64,000 nucleotides of DNA from assembly GCF_015752315.1 (NCBI RefSeq), contig NZ_JADOVJ010000001.1, positions 3,650,501-3,714,500 of the forward strand. Reading direction: 5' to 3'. The position numbers and the translations under genes were made by a program. The stretch comes from Nocardioides luteus. Its GTDB lineage: Bacteria > Actinomycetota > Actinomycetes > Propionibacteriales > Nocardioidaceae. This document shows, piece after piece, positions 35,358-44,569 of the stretch; position 1 is the first letter of the stretch; every line of letters begins with the position of its first letter. The notes under the pieces were generated by a model that saw nothing but the letters and a program-made list of their open reading frames with translations, did no database searches and was not told the DNA's origin.

Positions 35358-36500
35358 TTAACCCAGAAGCGCGTCGACGAAGGCTTCAGGCGTGAACGGA
35401 GTCAGGTCGTCGGGGCCCTCGCCGAGGCCGACGAGCTTGACCGGAACGCCCAGCTCGCGCTGGACGGCGACGACGATCCCGCCCTTGGCGGAGCCGTCGA
35501 GCTTGGTCAGGACGATGCCGGTGACGGCGACTGCCTCGCTGAAGACACGGGCCTGGATGAGGCCGTTCTGGCCGGTGGTGGCGTCGAGGACGAGCAGGAC
35601 CTCGGTGACCGGGGTCTGCTTCTCGATGACGCGCTTGACCTTGCCGAGCTCGTCCATCAGGCCGGCCTTGTTCTGCAGCCGGCCGGCGGTGTCGACGATG
35701 ACCGTGTCGACGCCGGTGTCGAGACCCTCCTTGACCGAGTCGAAGGCGACGCTGGCCGGGTCGGTGCCCTCCGGGCCGCGAACGACCTCGACGCCGACGC
35801 GCTCGCCCCAGGTGGTGAGCTGCTCGGCGGCCGCGGCACGGAAGGTGTCGGCGGCACCGAGGACGACCTTGCGGTCCTCGGAGACCAGGATGCGGGCGAG
35901 CTTGCCGGTGGTGGTGGTCTTGCCGGTGCCGTTGACCCCGACCATCAGGACCACACCGGGAGCGCCGTCGGCGCCGCTGACCTGGAGCCGGCGGTCCATG
36001 CCGGGGTCGACCAGCTTGATCAGCTCGTCACGCAGCGCCGCCTTCGGGTCGGCCTTGCCGCCCTCGACGCGCAGCCGGGTGCGCAGGCCCTCGACCAGCT
36101 CCTGGGTCGGCGCCACGCCGATGTCGGCGGTGAGCAGGAGGTCCTCGATGGACTCCCAGGTGTCCTCGTCGAGCTGGTCGGTCGAGAGCAGGTTGAGCAG
36201 GCCGCGGCCCAGCGCGTTGGAGCCGGCCAGCCGCTGGCGCAGCCGCACCAGGCGGGAGGCGGTGCTCTCCGGCTTCTCGAGGACCGGGGCGGCATGCTCC
36301 GCCGTCGCGGGCTCGGCCTCCCCGGCCGTCGGCCCCTCGACCGTGGGCTCGGTCGGGCGGGTGATGACGTCGGTCCCCGCCTCGGGCGACAGCGAACGGT
36401 CCTTGCGGCGCCGGGTGCTGGTGACCAGTCCGACGATGCCGCCGCCGATGATCGCGACAGCGGCGACCGCGATGATGACGATGAGGGTGACCATTTCCAT
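35358..36500 (-). CDS. ftsY: signal recognition particle receptor FtsY
   Basis: A 380-residue SRP receptor GTPase. An N-terminal hydrophobic helix (VTLIVIIAVAAVAIIGGGIV) anchors it, followed by an acidic/variable A region to about 85 and the NG domain: GVNGTGKTTTTGKLA (P-loop), DTFRAAAAEQL, VDTAGRLQNKAGLMDEL and TKLDGSAKGG. It receives Ffh-ribosome complexes at the membrane. The ATG at 36500 is chosen; an ATG six bases downstream has better spacing to GAGG and is possible. The gene is parted from smc and from ffh by other genes, unlike the usual order. Confidence 0.95.
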   Translation of the reverse strand: MEMVTLIVIIAVAAVAIIGGGIVGLVTSTRRRKDRSLSPEAGTDVITRPTEPTVEGPTAGEAEPATAEHAAPVLEKPESTASRLVRLRQRLAGSNALGRGLLNLLSTDQLDEDTWESIEDLLLTADIGVAPTQELVEGLRTRLRVEGGKADPKAALRDELIKLVDPGMDRRLQVSGADGAPGVVLMVGVNGTGKTTTTGKLARILVSEDRKVVLGAADTFRAAAAEQLTTWGERVGVEVVRGPEGTDPASVAFDSVKEGLDTGVDTVIVDTAGRLQNKAGLMDELGKVKRVIEKQTPVTEVLLVLDATTGQNGLIQARVFSEAVAVTGIVLTKLDGSAKGGIVVAVQRELGVPVKLVGLGEGPDDLTPFTPEAFVDALLG

Positions 36501-36517
36501 GGCCTCATCCAATCAAA

Positions 36518-36772
36518 TCACGCGTTGTTTTCCGTAGTTCCTGACTTGCGCTCACCGAACAGCTCGGCGAGATGGTCCTCGCGGCGGGTCTGCAGGCGCG
36601 TGGCCGGGCTGAGCGTGGGGGCCGTGTCGACGGCCCGCTCCATCGCCTCACCGAGCTTGGTGGCGTACGGCATCTTCTGTCCGCGGTGGGGGAAGACCGT
36701 GTAGACGATCACGAGTCCGGCCAGCGCGACGATGAGAAACATCGCCACGAAGATGACAAGGATGGTCAACAC
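36518..36772 (-). CDS. small single-helix membrane protein
   Basis: An 84-residue protein from GTG (VLTILVIFVAMF) with one N-terminal transmembrane helix, then HRGQKMPYATKLGEAM and a charged cytoplasmic tail. The pattern is like short conserved proteins seen near ftsY in related actinobacteria; no function is known to me. The start is uncertain; AAGGGGG lies about 12 bases upstream of this GTG. A longer in-frame extension to 36922 overlaps the divergent gene's promoter and lacks family-like sequence. Confidence 0.6.
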   Translation of the reverse strand: MLTILVIFVAMFLIVALAGLVIVYTVFPHRGQKMPYATKLGEAMERAVDTAPTLSPATRLQTRREDHLAELFGERKSGTTENNA

Positions 36773-36908
36773 TGGCTCGGCCAGCCCCCTTCTGAATCGC
36801 GCACGGACGGCGTCCACCCTTGCACACCCGTCGCCCGAGGCCCACAACGCCACGCGCGCGAGCACCCGCGCGGGTGCCTGGGCGCGTCCCGGCGTACGGC
36901 GCGGGATC

Positions 36909-36936
36909 TCGACAACGTCCACCGTGCCGGTAGTGT
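36909..36936 (+). promoter_or_regulatory. promoter for a probably leaderless glycosyltransferase transcript
   Basis: TCGACA, a 16-base spacer and TAGTGT are followed eight bases later by the ATG at 36945, which has no Shine-Dalgarno. Confidence 0.45.
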
Positions 36937-36944
36937 TTCACGGC

Positions 36945-37937
36945 ATGAGGATCATCGGGACAATGATGGTCCGGGACGAGGTCGACATCGTCGCCGCGAT
37001 GATCGAGCACCACCTGGACCAGGGTGTCGACACGTTGATCGTCACGGACAACGCATCGGTCGACGGCACCACCGAGGTACTCGAGCGCTACGCCGCGACG
37101 GGACGGGTCGAGCTCCACCACGACCCCGTCCACGAGAAGCAGCAGGGCAAGGTCGTCACCGCGATGGCCCGGCGAGCGCGCACCCACTTCCGTGCCGACT
37201 GGGTCCTCAACCTCGACGCCGACGAGTTCCTGGTGCCGAAGGACAAGGGCCTGACGGTACGCCAGGCACTCGAGGCCACTCCCCTCTCCCTCAACGCGTT
37301 CACCGTCGAGGTGGAGAACCTCGTCGGCCCGCCCGCCTGGAAGGGCGGCGGCATCAACCGGCTCCAGTGGCGCGACCGGCGCCCCGACGAACGGCTCGAG
37401 GCGGTAGGGCTGCACGCCCACCCGACGCCCAACGCGATCCACCGCGGCGAGTCCGACATCAAGGTCGTCCAGGGCAACCACTTCGTCTCGCTGACGAGCA
37501 ACGGCCAGCCGGCCGACGAGGTCGCCATGGAGGTGCTCCACCTCCCCTGGCGCTCCTGGTCCCAGCTGGAGCGCAAGGTGATCAACGCCGGCAAGGGCTA
37601 CGAGGCGAGCCCCGACCTCCGGCCGAGCCCGCGCCACCACGGGATGCGCGACTACCAGCGCTATCTCGCCGGAACGCTGCAGGACGCCTATCTCGCGCGC
37701 ACGCCCACCCGCGCCGAGCTCGCCGCCGGGGCCTTCTCGGGCGACTACTCGTTCGACGACTGGCTCACCAATCACCTGCACATCGTGCTCGGCCGCTCGC
37801 TCGTCCCCGACCTGCTCCGAGACGTGCTCGACCCCGAGAACGACAAGGCCGTGCCCGATGACGAGCACGCGCTCGGTGCCGAGCGCGGCCGGGCCGCCCT
37901 GGCCGCCGAGCCCTACATCCCACCCCGCAATCGCTGA
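36945..37937 (+). CDS. glycosyltransferase family 2/92-like protein
   Basis: A 330-residue cytoplasmic protein of the Glyco_tranf_2_4 type. MRIIGTMMVRDEVDIVAAMIEHHLDQGVD opens the GT-A fold (first strand and helix), VTDNASVDGT follows, and LNLDADEFL holds the DxD metal/nucleotide-sugar site. HLPWRSWSQLERKV is a family-typical later motif. It likely adds a sugar to a surface polymer. It precedes the methyltransferase gene by 22 bases and is probably cotranscribed with it. Confidence 0.82.
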   Translation: MRIIGTMMVRDEVDIVAAMIEHHLDQGVDTLIVTDNASVDGTTEVLERYAATGRVELHHDPVHEKQQGKVVTAMARRARTHFRADWVLNLDADEFLVPKDKGLTVRQALEATPLSLNAFTVEVENLVGPPAWKGGGINRLQWRDRRPDERLEAVGLHAHPTPNAIHRGESDIKVVQGNHFVSLTSNGQPADEVAMEVLHLPWRSWSQLERKVINAGKGYEASPDLRPSPRHHGMRDYQRYLAGTLQDAYLARTPTRAELAAGAFSGDYSFDDWLTNHLHIVLGRSLVPDLLRDVLDPENDKAVPDDEHALGAERGRAALAAEPYIPPRNR

Positions 37938-37959
37938 ACTCTTTCCAGGAGGACCTGTC

Positions 37960-39003
37960 TTGCCCACCTTCAGGGGCGCCGTACGCCGCGGCCTCGCTGC
38001 CGCGGGTCTGCAGACCGTCCGTGCCGCCGACGCCGAGGCAGCGCGCCTGCACGACCGGATCGACGAGCTCAAGCAGCGCAACCAGAGGCTGCGTACGAAG
38101 GTGGAGGGGTTGCAGGGAGACCGCAACCGCACCACCGCGGTGCCCGCGATCCCGGGCATGGACCGGCTGGAGCTGCGCCGTGAGCAGGTGCTCGCCGGGG
38201 TCAAGCCCGACGCCCTGATCCTGGAGATCGGCCCCGCGCACAACGCGATCCTGCCCAAGCGGGACGGCTACGACGTACGCATCGTCGACTATCTCGACCG
38301 TGAGGGCCTGGTGCAGCGGTATGCCGGTTTCTCGCAGTACAACCCCGATGACATCGAGGAGGTCGACTACGTCTTCCGGCCGGGAACTCCCTGGTCAGAG
38401 GTGATTCCGGAGCGGTTCGACCTGATCGTCGCCTCTCACGTCATCGAGCACACCACCTCGATGATCGACTTCGTCAACGAGTGCGAGAAGCTGCTCAACC
38501 CCGACGGCGTGCTCGCCCTGGTGATCCCCGACCACCGCTACTGCTTCGACCGGTTCCGTGAGCGCGCCTCGCTGTCGCGGGTCATCGACGCCTCGCTCTA
38601 CCCGTCCTCGGTGCACACCATGGGTGCGGTCATCGAGGAGCGGCTCAACGCGGCCAAGCACGGCGGCATCACCGCCTGGGGCCCGCGCCACAAGGGCGAC
38701 TACACCTTCGCCAACAACCTGGAGACCGTGAAGGCCAACGGCGAGGAGGCCCGCCGCGGGGAGCGCTACATCGACACCCACAACTGGGTCTGCACCCCCC
38801 ACCACCTCCGCCTGCTCCTCCAGGACCTCGCCGACCTCGGCTTCATCTCGATGCGCGAGACCTCGTTCCACGACACGGTCAAGCACGAGTTCTTCATCAA
38901 CCTCTCCCCCTCAGGCGAGGGCACCGGCCTCGCCCGCGAGGACCTCCTCGTCCTCGCCGACGACGAGCGGCGCGTGCTCGACCAGGCCGTCTTCGAGAAG
39001 TAG
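37960..39003 (+). CDS. class I SAM-dependent methyltransferase
   Basis: A 347-residue protein starting at TTG, chosen because AGGAGG ends seven bases upstream. An N-terminal coiled coil (about 25-55; EAARLHDRIDELKQRNQRL) precedes the methyltransferase fold: LILEIGPAHNAILPK (motif I), FDLIVASHVIEHTTSMIDF and LLNPDGVLALVIPD. It resembles Methyltransf_11/23 enzymes of glycan clusters. The long insert with VHTMGAVIEERLN and the WVCTPHHLRLLLQDL C-terminal part are typical of that group. Target unknown, probably a sugar in the same polymer as the upstream glycosyltransferase makes. Confidence 0.83.
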   Translation: MPTFRGAVRRGLAAAGLQTVRAADAEAARLHDRIDELKQRNQRLRTKVEGLQGDRNRTTAVPAIPGMDRLELRREQVLAGVKPDALILEIGPAHNAILPKRDGYDVRIVDYLDREGLVQRYAGFSQYNPDDIEEVDYVFRPGTPWSEVIPERFDLIVASHVIEHTTSMIDFVNECEKLLNPDGVLALVIPDHRYCFDRFRERASLSRVIDASLYPSSVHTMGAVIEERLNAAKHGGITAWGPRHKGDYTFANNLETVKANGEEARRGERYIDTHNWVCTPHHLRLLLQDLADLGFISMRETSFHDTVKHEFFINLSPSGEGTGLAREDLLVLADDERRVLDQAVFEK

Positions 39004-39016
39004 GTCGCCACCCGGT

Positions 39017-39074
39017 CGAATCTGCAGTTGTGGGTGACGAAACTGCAGATTCGTCACCCACAACTGCAGATTCG
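39017..39074. terminator. 25-bp perfect inverted repeat between convergent genes
   Basis: Arms 39017-39041 and 39050-39074 are exact inverted copies with an 8-base loop; the whole contains three CTGCAG words. It lies between the convergent methyltransferase and FUSC genes, so a two-way terminator is likely, although no T-run follows. The length and perfection are also like a mobile palindromic (REP/MITE-like) element. Confidence 0.65.
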
Positions 39075-39083
39075 GCTGGGGTA

Positions 39084-40121
39084 TCAGCGGCGGAACTCGC
39101 GGAGCGCGAGAGCCGCGGCGAGACCCACGACGACACCGAGAAGCGTCTCGGCGAAGCGGGACCACAGCAGCGCGTCGACGGGCTGCGGATGGCCGAGCTG
39201 CACCATCAGCAGCGAGAGCGGGGTGATGACGACGAGCGCGAGGCCGTAGTGGCGCCCGACGAGCAGCTCGGTGACCGCCTGGAGAGCGGCGACGACCACC
39301 GCGACGACGAGGGCCGGCAGCGAGATAGAGAGCAGCACGCCCGCCAGGACGAGACCGATCACGGTGCCCACCACCCGCTGCAGTCCGCGGGTCGTCTGGG
39401 CCATCAGCCCGGTGACGCCGAACGGCACGGCCGCGGCCACCATCGCCCAGTAGGTGTGGCTGAGCCCGAGCGCGGTCGAGACCGTACCGGCCACCACGAC
39501 CGCCACGACGACCGCCGTCGCGTGGTCGATCCGGACCTCGCCACGGTTCGCCTCGACCGAGGCGCCGTTGACGGCGAGCCGCTCCTCGAGCAGCCCGAGG
39601 GCAATCGCGATCAGGGCGGCGGCCGCGGCCACCCCGACCGCCACCGCGACCCCGGACATGGTCACCGGAAGCGCCGCACACGTGGCCACCGCGAAGACCA
39701 GGAACATCGGCCCCGGAGGCCGCAGCACGAACCGGTCCGACAGCATCGAGCCGGCCGCCGCCCACACCGCGGCGGCGGGGATGACGAGCCAGGCCCGGTG
39801 CGAGGAGGTCGCGACGAGCGCGCCGCACAGGACCGCGAGACACATCAGCGCCCCGGCGGCCGCCTGGGTCCGCCACCGTCCCCGCAGCGGCTGCCGGCCG
39901 CCGTAGATCGAGGCGAAGGTGCCGAAACAGGCGTACGCGGCCAGCTCGATGTGTCCGGTCATGGCCAGCGCCACGAGCCCGATGAGCAGGGTGACGCTTG
40001 CGCGCCAGGCGGGCGAGTGGCTTCCGGGCGCCGGGGAGACCTTTACGGACTCCTGCATCAACCGCTCGAACCTGCTCCGGTCGCTGCCTGACCCGTCTCG
40101 TCCCTGCCGTATCGCCCTCAT
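39084..40121 (-). CDS. FUSC family membrane protein
   Basis: A 345-residue integral membrane protein with about ten hydrophobic segments in two blocks, the pattern of FUSC/aromatic-acid-exporter (AaeB/YccS-like) proteins: TFASIYGGRQPLRGRWRTQAAAG and GLMAQTTRGLQRVVGTVIGLV. It probably exports or handles small aromatic or lipophilic compounds, but the substrate is unknown. The ATG at 40121 with AAGG upstream is preferred to a GTG 12 bases earlier. Confidence 0.82.
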   Translation of the reverse strand: MRAIRQGRDGSGSDRSRFERLMQESVKVSPAPGSHSPAWRASVTLLIGLVALAMTGHIELAAYACFGTFASIYGGRQPLRGRWRTQAAAGALMCLAVLCGALVATSSHRAWLVIPAAAVWAAAGSMLSDRFVLRPPGPMFLVFAVATCAALPVTMSGVAVAVGVAAAAALIAIALGLLEERLAVNGASVEANRGEVRIDHATAVVVAVVVAGTVSTALGLSHTYWAMVAAAVPFGVTGLMAQTTRGLQRVVGTVIGLVLAGVLLSISLPALVVAVVVAALQAVTELLVGRHYGLALVVITPLSLLMVQLGHPQPVDALLWSRFAETLLGVVVGLAAALALREFRR

Positions 40122-40172
40122 CGCACCAGACACCTTAGGGCCAGGTGGACTTACCAGTTAGTCCAGGCGGGT

Positions 40173-40793
40173 TCAGCTCAGCCGGCCGAGAAGCTCGGCG
40201 ACGCCGTCCCCGTCCAGGTCCGCGACCGCCGCGCGACGACCGGCCATCGCCATGACCAGGTCGAGCAGGCGGCCGCTGACCTCAGGACCGTCACCGGCTG
40301 CGAAGTCGGCGTCGACCGCCCGCAGACGCAGCCCCGCGACCAGCGACTCGCTGTTGACCGCGAAGTCCTTGGTCGCGAAGAACCTCGCGACGGCGGTGAG
40401 CCCTTCGGCGTCGGGGTCGTGCTTGATTCCCAGCGGTCGCCGGATGTCCTCGCCGTGGACGATCAGCTCGCCCAGCCCACCGACGCTCTCCGTACGCGGC
40501 AGCCTGATCGGTCCGATCCCGGCGAACCGTGCCAGCGTCTCCTCGGGCGTGGCCCCGCGGAACTCCTCGAGCCGCCGGCGGTTGTGTACGTCCGGATCGA
40601 ACCGGGCCCCGATCATGCTGCGCAGCCAGCCCGGGAACGAGAGCTGCGAGGCCGCGCCGAGGTGGGCCAGGACCTCCTCCGTGTCCCACTCGCCGCACAG
40701 CGTCGCCGATCTCCACTGCTCGGGCGAGAGCGACCTCAGATCCTCCGCCAGTGCGTCTCGCTCGCGCAGCTGGATCGTCGAGAGCTTCGTCAT
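40173..40793 (-). CDS. maleylpyruvate isomerase family mycothiol-dependent enzyme
   Basis: A 206-residue DinB/MDMPI-fold protein (TIGR03083 type). CGEWDTEEVLAHLGA gives the helix with the first metal His, and IVHGEDIRRPLG the conserved HGxDxRRPLG motif. Members bind a metal and often use mycothiol, the actinobacterial thiol; most, like this one, have no known substrate. It is not obviously linked to the neighbouring glycan genes. Confidence 0.82.
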   Translation of the reverse strand: MTKLSTIQLRERDALAEDLRSLSPEQWRSATLCGEWDTEEVLAHLGAASQLSFPGWLRSMIGARFDPDVHNRRRLEEFRGATPEETLARFAGIGPIRLPRTESVGGLGELIVHGEDIRRPLGIKHDPDAEGLTAVARFFATKDFAVNSESLVAGLRLRAVDADFAAGDGPEVSGRLLDLVMAMAGRRAAVADLDGDGVAELLGRLS

Positions 40794-40841
40794 GCGGACA
40801 CTCTGACAGGTCCGGGCCGCGCGAGGCGTGGCACCGTCGGC

Positions 40842-43800
40842 CTACGCGCGGTCCCGTCTCGTCCGCTCCTCGAGCGCGATGTCGAGGAGCGTGCGGGCGC
40901 GGGCGTCGAAGCCATGGTCGCGGTGGATGCGAGCGGCCTCGGCGCGGATGTGCTCGTCGGTGCCGAAGACGACCGAGGGGTCGGGCATCGAGGACCACTT
41001 CACCAGGTCTTCGGGGGTCTCGTAGACCTGCACGGTGTCGCCGAAGACCTCGCGGAGTCCGACGACGTCGTCGGAGATGACCCGGGCACCGGAACCGACC
41101 GCGTCGAAGAGCCGGTTGGAGATGAAGCCGTAGTCGCGCATGTCGGCCCAGTGGTCGTTGAGGACGACCCCGGCGGCCCGGTATTCGGCGCCGAGCCGGG
41201 TGTTGGACATGTGCTGGGCCTTGACGTAGTGGCGCGGGATGTAGGGCTCCCAGCCGTGGCCGTAGACCGACAGCGGCAGCCCGGCCGCGACGGCGTCGTG
41301 GATGATCGGGCGCTCGACGTCGCGCGAGGTGCCGACGAAGAGCACCGCGTGACCGGAGTCGGGCAGGGCCCGGTCGGGGTTGAACAGCTCGGGGTCGGTG
41401 GCCTGCAGCAGCGGGTCGATGCGGATCCCCCAGCGTGCCGACATCTGCTCGGCCCACCGCGGGCCGGCCGCCAGCAGCCGGTCGAAGGCGGCCGCCTCGG
41501 CGCGGGTGACCGTGTCGGGGTGGGAGATCACCCAGCCGATGTTGATCCGGCCGTCGGGCGCGGGGAAGTAGCGCGAGAGGCCGCGCAGGGTGACCACGAC
41601 GTCGTCGTCGAGCGAGCTCGGCCGCTCCCACTCGTAGTGGTGGTCGACGACCGCCGACTGGCCGAGCTTGCGCAGTGAACGCGCCAGCGCGCGGGCGAAG
41701 TGGGTGTCGCCCCACCGCTCCCCCTCCGGCGCCCCCGGCGCCGAGATCTTGATCGACCAGCGCAGCTGCGGGACGCCCTCCACCACCGACACCCGGGGCA
41801 GAGGAGCGATGATCGGGCGGGTGGCGGCGTACGTCTTCGCCGGACCGGTCGGCTCGCCGGCCGTCGCCCGGCCGACGACCTGGTAGCCGCAGGCCGCCCA
41901 GGCGGCCACGTCGTCGCGGGGCTCGGTACGCCCGACCCAGCGGTCGAGGTAGATCAGCCGGTTGCGCGGGGCGCGCGCGAAGCGGCCCTTCGACTTCGAC
42001 TCGTGGTGGACGACCTCCGAGGAGGTCACGACCCGGAAGGATCCCGGCCGCAGCTCGGCGAGCCGGTGGCACAGGTCGACGTCCTCCATGCCGTTGGTGA
42101 AGATCGGGTCGAACCCCTGCAGCGCGACGACGTCGCGGTAGCGCATCACCAGCGCCGCCCCGGTCAGCGCCGAGAACCGGTGGCCCTCGAGGCCGGCGGC
42201 GTCCTCGGGCGGGTACTCGGCGAGCATGTTGTAGGGCAGCCCGCCGTAGGGCGGGAAGACGACGCCGGCCGACTGCACCGAGCCGCTCGGGTAGAGCAGC
42301 AGCGGCTGCACCGCGAGCACCTCGGGGTCGGCGAGCGCCTCGACCAGCGGCTCCAGCCAGCCGTCCAGCGCCGTGGTGTCGTTGTTGAGGAAGACCACGG
42401 TCTCCCCGGTGACGTACGGGATGGCGAGATTGTTGCCGAGCGCGAAGTTGTGGTTGACGGTGCTGTGCACCACCTTCACCTCGGGGAAGCGCAGCGGCAG
42501 CGAGTCGAGCACGGCCGAGACGCGGGCCGAGGAGCCGTTGTCCCAGACCACGATCTCGAGCCGCTTCTCCCCCGCGCCGTGCTCCATCACGGCCTCGACG
42601 GCGCCCACGGTCAGCAGCGAGTCGTCGTAGGTCGGGATGACCACCGAGACCACGTCGGGGTCAGGGGTGCGCGCAGCGAGCGCGGTCCAGTCGACGAAGG
42701 TGCGGTTGCGTACGACGTCCTCCCACGACTCCAGGTCGAAGGGGTCGAGCGGGACCCGGTCCTGGCGGGGACGGCGAGGGTTGATGCCCTGCCGTCGCTC
42801 GACGCCGACCTCGGGCACGACCGCGACCTCTGCCTTCGAGGTCAGTCGCAGCGCGAGGTCGTAGGCCCAGCCGACCCCGACGTCGTCGCGCGGCCCGCCG
42901 ACCTCCTGCAGCAGCGGCCTGGCGATCAGCAGTCGCGAGACCAGCGCCCGCATCAGCGGACCCGGGACGTCCGGCCCCGGCGACGCCGGAGGTACGTCGA
43001 CCGCGAACCGCTGCTCGGGCAGCCACGGCCGCTCCAGCACGTCGGCGACCAGCGGCCTCCCGGTCGCCTCGGCCACCGAGACCAGTCGCGCGAGACGACC
43101 GGGCCTCCAGACCTCTCCCCCGGCGACGTACGCGACGAAGTCGCTGCTCACCTGCGCGAACGCGGCAGCGACGCCGGGCTCACCGCGGTCCGGGTCGCCG
43201 GGCACGACCCGGGCCGCAGGGACGATGTCGGCGACCGACTCGGCGACCGACGGCGTCAGGCCACGGTCGATGACGATGATCTCGGTGTCCACGCCGTGCT
43301 GCGCGGCGACGCTGCCCAGCGTCGCCCGGGCGAGCTCGTCGGAGGAACCGAGGTCGACGATGACGCTGACGGTGCCGACGGGCTGACGACCGGCCGGAAC
43401 GGCACGCACCGGCTCGATCGCCGGCCGCCAGGTCTGCGGGACACCCTGCCGGGCGTGCCATTCGGCGCGCCGGTCCCGGATCCAGTCGCGCAGGTCGGGG
43501 AAGCGGCCGTCGACCTGGGCGAGCCAGTCGTTGGCGCGCCGTCCGTTGCGGGCTCCGCGGTCGACGTAGTGGCCGATCGCGCCGCCGTAGAAGTTCTCGG
43601 TCTTGCGCCGCTCGGTGTAGCCGTCGGTGTCGAAGAGCGGGTGGGTCGGCTGCAGCCACAGCTCGGCGCGCAGCCAGTAGAGGAACGGGTCCTGGTCGCC
43701 CATCTGCTTGCGCAGCCGCGGGGTCAGACGGGCGACGAAGAACTCCGGGTCGAAGAGCGGGCTGGGCTGGGCCAGCTGCTTGCTGCGGTCCTGCTCGAGG

Positions 43801-44000
43801 TAGTGGCGGGCGGCCCGTTTGCGGTCGAGTCGCTGACCGACCTGCTCGGCGTACCACTCGTGGTCGAACAAGGGACAGTCGACGAGCAGGCGCACGTCGT
43901 CGGCCCGGCTGTAGAGAGGCGAGTCGTTGTAGACCTTGCGGGCCAGGTCTCGCCCTCTGCGCAGGCCGCCACGTGCGATGCGCTTCAACTCTTCGTCCAC
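40842..44000 (-). CDS. very large multi-domain glycosyltransferase
   Basis: A 1052-residue protein starting at GTG. Residues 1-200 form a helical region with repeated PLFDxxxY-type segments (CPLFDHEWYAE, SPLFDPEFFVA, HPLFDTDGYTE). A GT2-like domain with degenerate active site follows (about 210-430, VSVIVDLGSS). Then comes a complete GT2 domain (about 450-700; VSVVIPTYDD, FLNNDTTALD, NGMEDVDLCHRL), and finally a GT-B, CgeB-like domain (about 760-1045; GWVISHPDTV, LFVGTSRDVERP, GYISNRLFDAVGSGARVISDD-type motif). It may add two sugars in turn on a surface polymer. No transmembrane helix is seen. Confidence 0.87.
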   Translation of the reverse strand: MDEELKRIARGGLRRGRDLARKVYNDSPLYSRADDVRLLVDCPLFDHEWYAEQVGQRLDRKRAARHYLEQDRSKQLAQPSPLFDPEFFVARLTPRLRKQMGDQDPFLYWLRAELWLQPTHPLFDTDGYTERRKTENFYGGAIGHYVDRGARNGRRANDWLAQVDGRFPDLRDWIRDRRAEWHARQGVPQTWRPAIEPVRAVPAGRQPVGTVSVIVDLGSSDELARATLGSVAAQHGVDTEIIVIDRGLTPSVAESVADIVPAARVVPGDPDRGEPGVAAAFAQVSSDFVAYVAGGEVWRPGRLARLVSVAEATGRPLVADVLERPWLPEQRFAVDVPPASPGPDVPGPLMRALVSRLLIARPLLQEVGGPRDDVGVGWAYDLALRLTSKAEVAVVPEVGVERRQGINPRRPRQDRVPLDPFDLESWEDVVRNRTFVDWTALAARTPDPDVVSVVIPTYDDSLLTVGAVEAVMEHGAGEKRLEIVVWDNGSSARVSAVLDSLPLRFPEVKVVHSTVNHNFALGNNLAIPYVTGETVVFLNNDTTALDGWLEPLVEALADPEVLAVQPLLLYPSGSVQSAGVVFPPYGGLPYNMLAEYPPEDAAGLEGHRFSALTGAALVMRYRDVVALQGFDPIFTNGMEDVDLCHRLAELRPGSFRVVTSSEVVHHESKSKGRFARAPRNRLIYLDRWVGRTEPRDDVAAWAACGYQVVGRATAGEPTGPAKTYAATRPIIAPLPRVSVVEGVPQLRWSIKISAPGAPEGERWGDTHFARALARSLRKLGQSAVVDHHYEWERPSSLDDDVVVTLRGLSRYFPAPDGRINIGWVISHPDTVTRAEAAAFDRLLAAGPRWAEQMSARWGIRIDPLLQATDPELFNPDRALPDSGHAVLFVGTSRDVERPIIHDAVAAGLPLSVYGHGWEPYIPRHYVKAQHMSNTRLGAEYRAAGVVLNDHWADMRDYGFISNRLFDAVGSGARVISDDVVGLREVFGDTVQVYETPEDLVKWSSMPDPSVVFGTDEHIRAEAARIHRDHGFDARARTLLDIALEERTRRDRA

Positions 44001-44067
44001 AGAGGTCCCCCAAGACGCTCTAGATCGTGCTTCGGCAGTGGGTCAGACTGTCACAGTGCCGAGTGGC

Positions 44068-44093
44068 GGTGAACGGCGCCACGCACGTTCACC
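44068..44093. repeat. inverted repeat between thioesterase and giant GT genes
   Basis: GGTGAACG-N10-CGTTCACC is a perfect 8-base inverted repeat in the 105-base gap. It may end the thioesterase transcript or be an operator for the large glycosyltransferase; no T-run follows. Confidence 0.4.
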
Positions 44094-44105
44094 CAACTGT
44101 CAAGG

Positions 44106-44558
44106 TCAATTCTGCCGCCACAGCGGCATGACCGCCTCCCGGATCTCATCGGGCATCGGCGTCACCGGACGTGACGGGTCGGTGTTGTCGACGTAGACGT
44201 GCACGAACCGGCCTTCGGCCGCGGCCTCCTCGCCCGGCCCCTGGAAGAGACCGATCCGGTAGATCACCGACGAGCTCCCGACCTTGTCGACGACCAGCCC
44301 GGCCTCGACCGGCTCGGGGAACCCGATCTCGCGCAGGTAGCGGCACGAGGTCTCCGCGACGATCCCGATCTTCGGCAGCTTCCGTACGTTCACGCCGGTC
44401 GTCTCGAACAGGTAGGCGTTGACCGCGGTGTCGAAGTACTCGTAGTAGGTCGCGTTGTTGAGGTGACCGTAGGCGTCGTCGTCGCGCCAGCGGGTCGTGA
44501 TCGTGCGCCAGTGCACGTAGTCGGCGCGGGTCGGGGCCTTGCGGTCAGGAGTGCTCAT
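44106..44558 (-). CDS. acyl-CoA thioesterase, 4HBT hotdog fold
   Basis: A 150-residue hotdog-fold protein. TRWRDDDAYGHLNNATYYEYFDTA holds the active-site Asp and the HxNN-like motif of 4-hydroxybenzoyl-CoA thioesterase-type enzymes. It hydrolyses a short- or medium-chain acyl-CoA; the substrate is unknown. The ATG at 44558 is 11 bases after the acyltransferase stop, so the two may be cotranscribed. Confidence 0.88.
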   Translation of the reverse strand: MSTPDRKAPTRADYVHWRTITTRWRDDDAYGHLNNATYYEYFDTAVNAYLFETTGVNVRKLPKIGIVAETSCRYLREIGFPEPVEAGLVVDKVGSSSVIYRIGLFQGPGEEAAAEGRFVHVYVDNTDPSRPVTPMPDEIREAVMPLWRQN

Positions 44559-44569
44559 CGGGCCCGATC

